In this document: piece by piece, positions 61,471-64,000 of the stretch
Position numbering within the stretch: the first letter of the stretch is position 1
How the letters are laid out: the number at the start of each line of letters is the position of its first letter
NCBI RefSeq assembly: GCF_041435015.1
Contig: NZ_CP107989.1
Coordinates: forward strand, 8,618,001-8,682,000
Reading direction: 5' to 3'
Length of the DNA: 64,000 nucleotides
From: Streptomyces canus
GTDB taxonomy: Bacteria > Actinomycetota > Actinomycetes > Streptomycetales > Streptomycetaceae
Notes under the pieces: model-generated
The model's input: only the letters and a program-made list of their open reading frames with translations
What the model was told of the DNA's origin: nothing
Database searches by the model: none
Translations under genes and position numbers: made by a program

Positions 61471-61486
61471 GGTTGATACATCAACC
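61471..61486. promoter_or_regulatory. Inverted repeat shared with the pirin gene, copy 2
   Basis: GGTTGAT-AC-ATCAACC, a perfect 7-bp inverted repeat 20 bp upstream of the LLM oxidoreductase start and just before its ribosome site. It shares GGTTGATA and CAACC with the element before the pirin gene. Confidence 0.65.
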
Positions 61487-61505
61487 ACCAGGAAGGGTGA
61501 GGGCG

Positions 61506-62612
61506 ATGCAGTTCGGCATCTTCACCGTCGGTGGCGTGGCCACCGACCCGCACACGGGTCGTACGCCGACCGAGCACGAGCGGATCAAGGCGATGACCGC
61601 GATCGCGCGGAAGGCCGAGGAGGTCGGACTCGACGTGTTCGCGACCGGTGAGCACCACAACCGGCCGTTCGTGCCCTCGTCGCCGACGACCCTGCTCGGT
61701 TACATCGCCGCGCGCACCGAGCGCATCATCCTGTCGACGTCCACCACGCTGATCACCACCAACGACCCGGTGAAGATCGCCGAGGACTACGCGATGCTCC
61801 AGCACCTGGCCGACGGGCGCGTCGACCTGATGATGGGCCGCGGGAACACCGGCCCGGTCTATCCGTGGTTCGGCAAGGACGTCCGCGACGGCATCGGTCT
61901 CGCGGTCGAGAACTACGCGTTGCTGCGCAGGCTGTGGCGCGAGGACGTCGTCGACTGGGAGGGGAAGTTCCGCACGCCGTTGCAGGGCTTCACCTCCACG
62001 CCGCGGCCGCTGGACGGGGTCCCGCCGTTCGTCTGGCACGGCTCCATCCGGTCCCCGGAGATAGCCGAGCAGGCCGCGTACTACGGCGACGGCTTCTTCC
62101 ACAACAACATCTTCTGGCCCAAGGAGCACACCGGGAAGCTGATCGACCTCTACCGGCAGCGGTACGCGCACTACGGCCACGGCACGCCGGAGCAGGCCGT
62201 CGTCGGTCTCGGCGGCCAGGTCCACATGCGGCACAACTCCCAGGATGCCGTGCGGGAGTTCCGCCCGGTCTTCGACCACTCGCCGGTGATGGGCGGCGGC
62301 GTCTCGATGGAGGAGTACATGGAGCAGACCCCGCTGACCGTCGGCACGCCCGAGCAGGTCGTCGAGAAGACGCTCTCCTTCCGCGAGTACGCCGGTGACT
62401 ACCAGCGCCAGCTGTTCGTGGTGGACGGCGGCGGCATCCCTCTGAAGACGGCACTGGAGCAGATCGACATACTCGGCGAGAAGGTCGTACCGGTGCTGCG
62501 CAAGGAGTTCGCGGCGGTGCGTCCGGCCGGAGTGCCCGACGCCCCCACTCACGCCTCCCTGCTCGCCGCCCGCGACACCGGGAGCGCGCAGACCGCCGAG
62601 CACGCGGACTGA
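61506..62612 (+). CDS. Luciferase-like (LLM class) flavin-dependent oxidoreductase
   Basis: A 368-residue TIM-barrel flavin-dependent enzyme of the bacterial luciferase family (MQFGIFTVGGVATDPHTGRTPTEHERIKAM, GLDVFATGEHHNRPFVPSSP, TSTTLITTNDPVKIAEDYAMLQHLADGR, YYGDGFFHNNIFWPKEHTGK). The text matches the CE1758-type LLM subfamily, usually next to an NADPH-dependent FMN reductase gene; none is adjacent here. ATG at 61506 with GGAAGGG upstream. It would use reduced FMN and O2 on an unknown organic substrate. A hairpin terminator follows. Confidence 0.9.
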   Translation: MQFGIFTVGGVATDPHTGRTPTEHERIKAMTAIARKAEEVGLDVFATGEHHNRPFVPSSPTTLLGYIAARTERIILSTSTTLITTNDPVKIAEDYAMLQHLADGRVDLMMGRGNTGPVYPWFGKDVRDGIGLAVENYALLRRLWREDVVDWEGKFRTPLQGFTSTPRPLDGVPPFVWHGSIRSPEIAEQAAYYGDGFFHNNIFWPKEHTGKLIDLYRQRYAHYGHGTPEQAVVGLGGQVHMRHNSQDAVREFRPVFDHSPVMGGGVSMEEYMEQTPLTVGTPEQVVEKTLSFREYAGDYQRQLFVVDGGGIPLKTALEQIDILGEKVVPVLRKEFAAVRPAGVPDAPTHASLLAARDTGSAQTAEHAD

Positions 62613-62641
62613 GACCGTACGAAAGCATCTGACCGACGAAC

Positions 62642-62669
62642 CCGCCGCCCGCGTCATCCGGGCCGGCGG
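62642..62669 (+). terminator. Hairpin terminator after the LLM oxidoreductase gene
   Basis: CCGCCGCCCG (62642-62651) pairs with CGGGCCGGCGG (62659-62669) with one bulged base and a 7-nt loop, 29 bp past the stop. No U-tract. Confidence 0.6.
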
Positions 62670-62722
62670 CGAGTCACTCCGGTCCGCGTGAAGACGCGTC
62701 CGGGAGAGGAGAGGCAGGAACC

Positions 62723-63154
62723 ATGACCGAGAACGTCAACGCGTACGCGGCCACCGACGGGGTGGCGCCCGACCGCTGGGCCAGCGCGCTGCACCTCTTC
62801 GACAACGGCGTCGGCGTGCCGCACGAGGAGACCACCGTCGAGCGCTGGGAGCGTGCCGGGCTGCTGTTCGAGGCGCGGGACTACAGCGGTGCCGCGAAGC
62901 TCCTCGCGGTCGTCGTCGAGGAGGCGCCGGAACAGACCGGTCCCCGGCTGTTGCTGGCCCGCGCCTACTACCACTCCGCACAACTGAAGCGCGCCGAGGA
63001 GCAGTTGCGCGTGATCGTCGAACGCGATCCGGTGGAGCACTACGCCCACCTGATGCTGGGACGCACGCTGCAGCGTCAGGGTCGCCAGGACGAGGCGGAG
63101 CCCTGGCTGCGGATGGCGGGCGCGTTCGCGGGCGAGTTCCCGGACGACGAGTGA
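62723..63154 (+). CDS. Tetratricopeptide-repeat protein
   Basis: A 143-residue soluble protein with about two and a half TPR units (ARDYSGAAKLLAVVVEEAPEQ; RLLLARAYYHSAQLKRAEEQLRVIVERDPVEHYAHLMLGRTLQRQGRQDEAEPWLRMAG). ATG at 62723 follows GAGAGGAGAGG. A scaffold or chaperone-like role is usual; no partner can be named. It is 154 bp upstream of the GMC dehydrogenase gene but separated from it by an IclR-type operator, so the two are probably distinct transcription units. Confidence 0.85.
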   Translation: MTENVNAYAATDGVAPDRWASALHLFDNGVGVPHEETTVERWERAGLLFEARDYSGAAKLLAVVVEEAPEQTGPRLLLARAYYHSAQLKRAEEQLRVIVERDPVEHYAHLMLGRTLQRQGRQDEAEPWLRMAGAFAGEFPDDE

Positions 63155-63222
63155 GCGGTACGCCCCTCTGGGGCAGGCGGTAGTTCCGTCGGACCGGCCG
63201 CCGCCCTCGATGTGTCGTAGAA

Positions 63223-63239
63223 GTTGCGTGGCGCGCAAC
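63223..63239. promoter_or_regulatory. IclR-type operator copy 4 before the GMC dehydrogenase gene
   Basis: GTTGC-GTGGCGC-GCAAC, the same 5-7-5 inverted repeat as at 48747, 48831 and 52387, 68 bp upstream of the start. TTGCGT (63224) and TATGAC (63248-63253) are possible -35 and -10 elements 18 bp apart, so the operator would cover the -35. Confidence 0.75.
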
Positions 63240-63307
63240 CTGGTGCGTATGACGCTACCCGTACTACCATGCCGCGCGTATCTACGGCGCGAGCGAGACG
63301 AGGCATC

Positions 63308-64000
63308 ATGGCTCCTCAGCAGTACGACTTCGTCATCGTCGGCGGTGGATCGGCCGGCAGCGCACTGGCCAACCGGCTCTCCGTCGACCCGGGCGCCAAG
63401 GTGCTGGTGCTGGAGGCCGGCCGGCCCGACTATCCGTGGGACGTCTTCATCCACATGCCCGCGGCGCTGACCTACCCGATCGGCAGCCGCTTCTACGACT
63501 GGAAGTACGAGTCCGAACCCGAGCCGCACATGGGCGGCCGGCGCGTCTACCACGCCCGCGGCAAGGTGCTGGGCGGCTCCAGCAGCATCAACGGCATGAT
63601 CTTCCAGCGCGGAAACCCCATGGACTACGAGCGCTGGGCCGCCGATCCCGGCATGGAGACCTGGGACTACGCGCACTGTCTGCCGTACTTCAAGCGCATG
63701 GAGAACTGTCTCGCGGCCGACCCCGACGACGAGTTCCGCGGCCACGACGGCCCGCTCGTCCTGGAACGCGGCCCGGCCACCAACCCGCTCTTCACCGCGT
63801 TCCAGAAGGCCACCGAGGAGGCCGGATACGCGCCCACGGACGACGTCAACGGCTACCGGCAGGAGGGCTTCGCCAAGTTCGACCGCAACGTCCACCGCGG
63901 GCGCCGCCTGTCGGCCTCGAAGGCCTATCTGAAGCCCGTCCGCAAACGCCCCAACCTCACGGTCACGACCCGCGCCCTCGTCACCCGCGTCCTGTTCGAG
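63308..64000 (+). CDS. betA: GMC-family choline dehydrogenase (BetA-like), 3' end cut by window
   Basis: The first 231 residues of a glucose-methanol-choline oxidoreductase: FAD-binding [20 protein letters not shown], the GMC signature [20 protein letters not shown], and the choline-dehydrogenase-type [31 protein letters not shown] at 63308 with GAGG upstream. It would oxidise choline to betaine aldehyde. Its promoter carries the same IclR operator as the Rieske oxygenase operon, which would remove a methyl group from the resulting betaine. Other alcohols cannot be excluded without the C-terminus. The gene runs past the window end. Confidence 0.88.
   Translation, partial: MAPQQYDFVIVGGGSAGSALANRLSVDPGAKVLVLEAGRPDYPWDVFIHMPAALTYPIGSRFYDWKYESEPEPHMGGRRVYHARGKVLGGSSSINGMIFQRGNPMDYERWAADPGMETWDYAHCLPYFKRMENCLAADPDDEFRGHDGPLVLERGPATNPLFTAFQKATEEAGYAPTDDVNGYRQEGFAKFDRNVHRGRRLSASKAYLKPVRKRPNLTVTTRALVTRVLFE

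Overview
The window comes from a high-GC Gram-positive chromosome, almost certainly Streptomyces or a very close actinomycete. Codon third positions are nearly all G or C, and GTG starts and ATGA/GTGA stop-start overlaps are common. The gene content also fits: SpoIIE-type PP2C phosphatases with an RsbW-like domain, a mycothiol-dependent formaldehyde dehydrogenase, MurT/GatD, an ATP-PFK with the actinobacterial Gly/Lys signature, and a CebR-type operator. I saw no rRNA, tRNA, IS element, prophage or CRISPR array. Both ends cut a gene (an epimerase-like gene on the left, a GMC choline-dehydrogenase-like gene on the right).

Layout. 0-8.3 kb (minus strand): NAD-dependent epimerase fragment, PlsC acyltransferase, two PAS/SpoIIE phosphatases, and an Lrp - guanidine-modifying enzyme - ornithine aminotransferase set. 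8.3-12.4 kb (plus): a coupled LytTR regulator / small membrane protein / sodium-solute symporter / LytS-type kinase operon. 12.4-20.2 kb (minus): a Ser/Thr kinase with a PASTA lipoprotein, CtaG-like protein, PfkA, GatD and MurT. 20.3-28.4 kb: peptide deformylase, a TetR/acyl-CoA dehydrogenase pair, succinate-semialdehyde dehydrogenase, LigB-type ligase overlapping a Nudix gene, and an XRE-cupin regulator divergent from a flavoprotein. 28.5-34.4 kb (plus): protein mannosyltransferase, prephenate dehydratase and a coupled quinone oxidoreductase / two-subunit acyl-CoA dehydrogenase operon ending in a strong terminator. 34.5-46.6 kb: mostly secreted enzymes (Tat phosphodiesterase-like protein, phosphodiester glycosidase, GH5 mannanase-like enzyme under a CebR box, discoidin-tagged hydrolase), a methyltransferase-Nudix fusion, and a VOC/UvrA-like pair. 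46.6-47.6 kb: about 1 kb without a convincing gene, holding a degenerate 15-bp minisatellite.

47.6-64 kb is a catabolic region. A Rieske oxygenase, its ferredoxin and reductase, a mycothiol-dependent formaldehyde dehydrogenase, an IclR regulator and a GMC choline dehydrogenase-like gene fit choline to glycine betaine to dimethylglycine plus formaldehyde. The same 17-bp inverted repeat, GTTGC-N7-GCAAY, occurs twice before the Rieske operon, once over the iclR start and once before the GMC gene, which defines a likely local IclR regulon. Inside this region sits a second module: a PucR regulator divergent from gabT - FAD/Fe-S dehydrogenase - gabD, all overlapping by 4 nt. A pirin gene and an LLM flavin oxidoreductase gene share a different inverted repeat, and a GNAT pseudogene lies between them.

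All functional calls rest on motifs and on recognition of families; no database search was run. Terminators and operators are inferred from symmetry and position.
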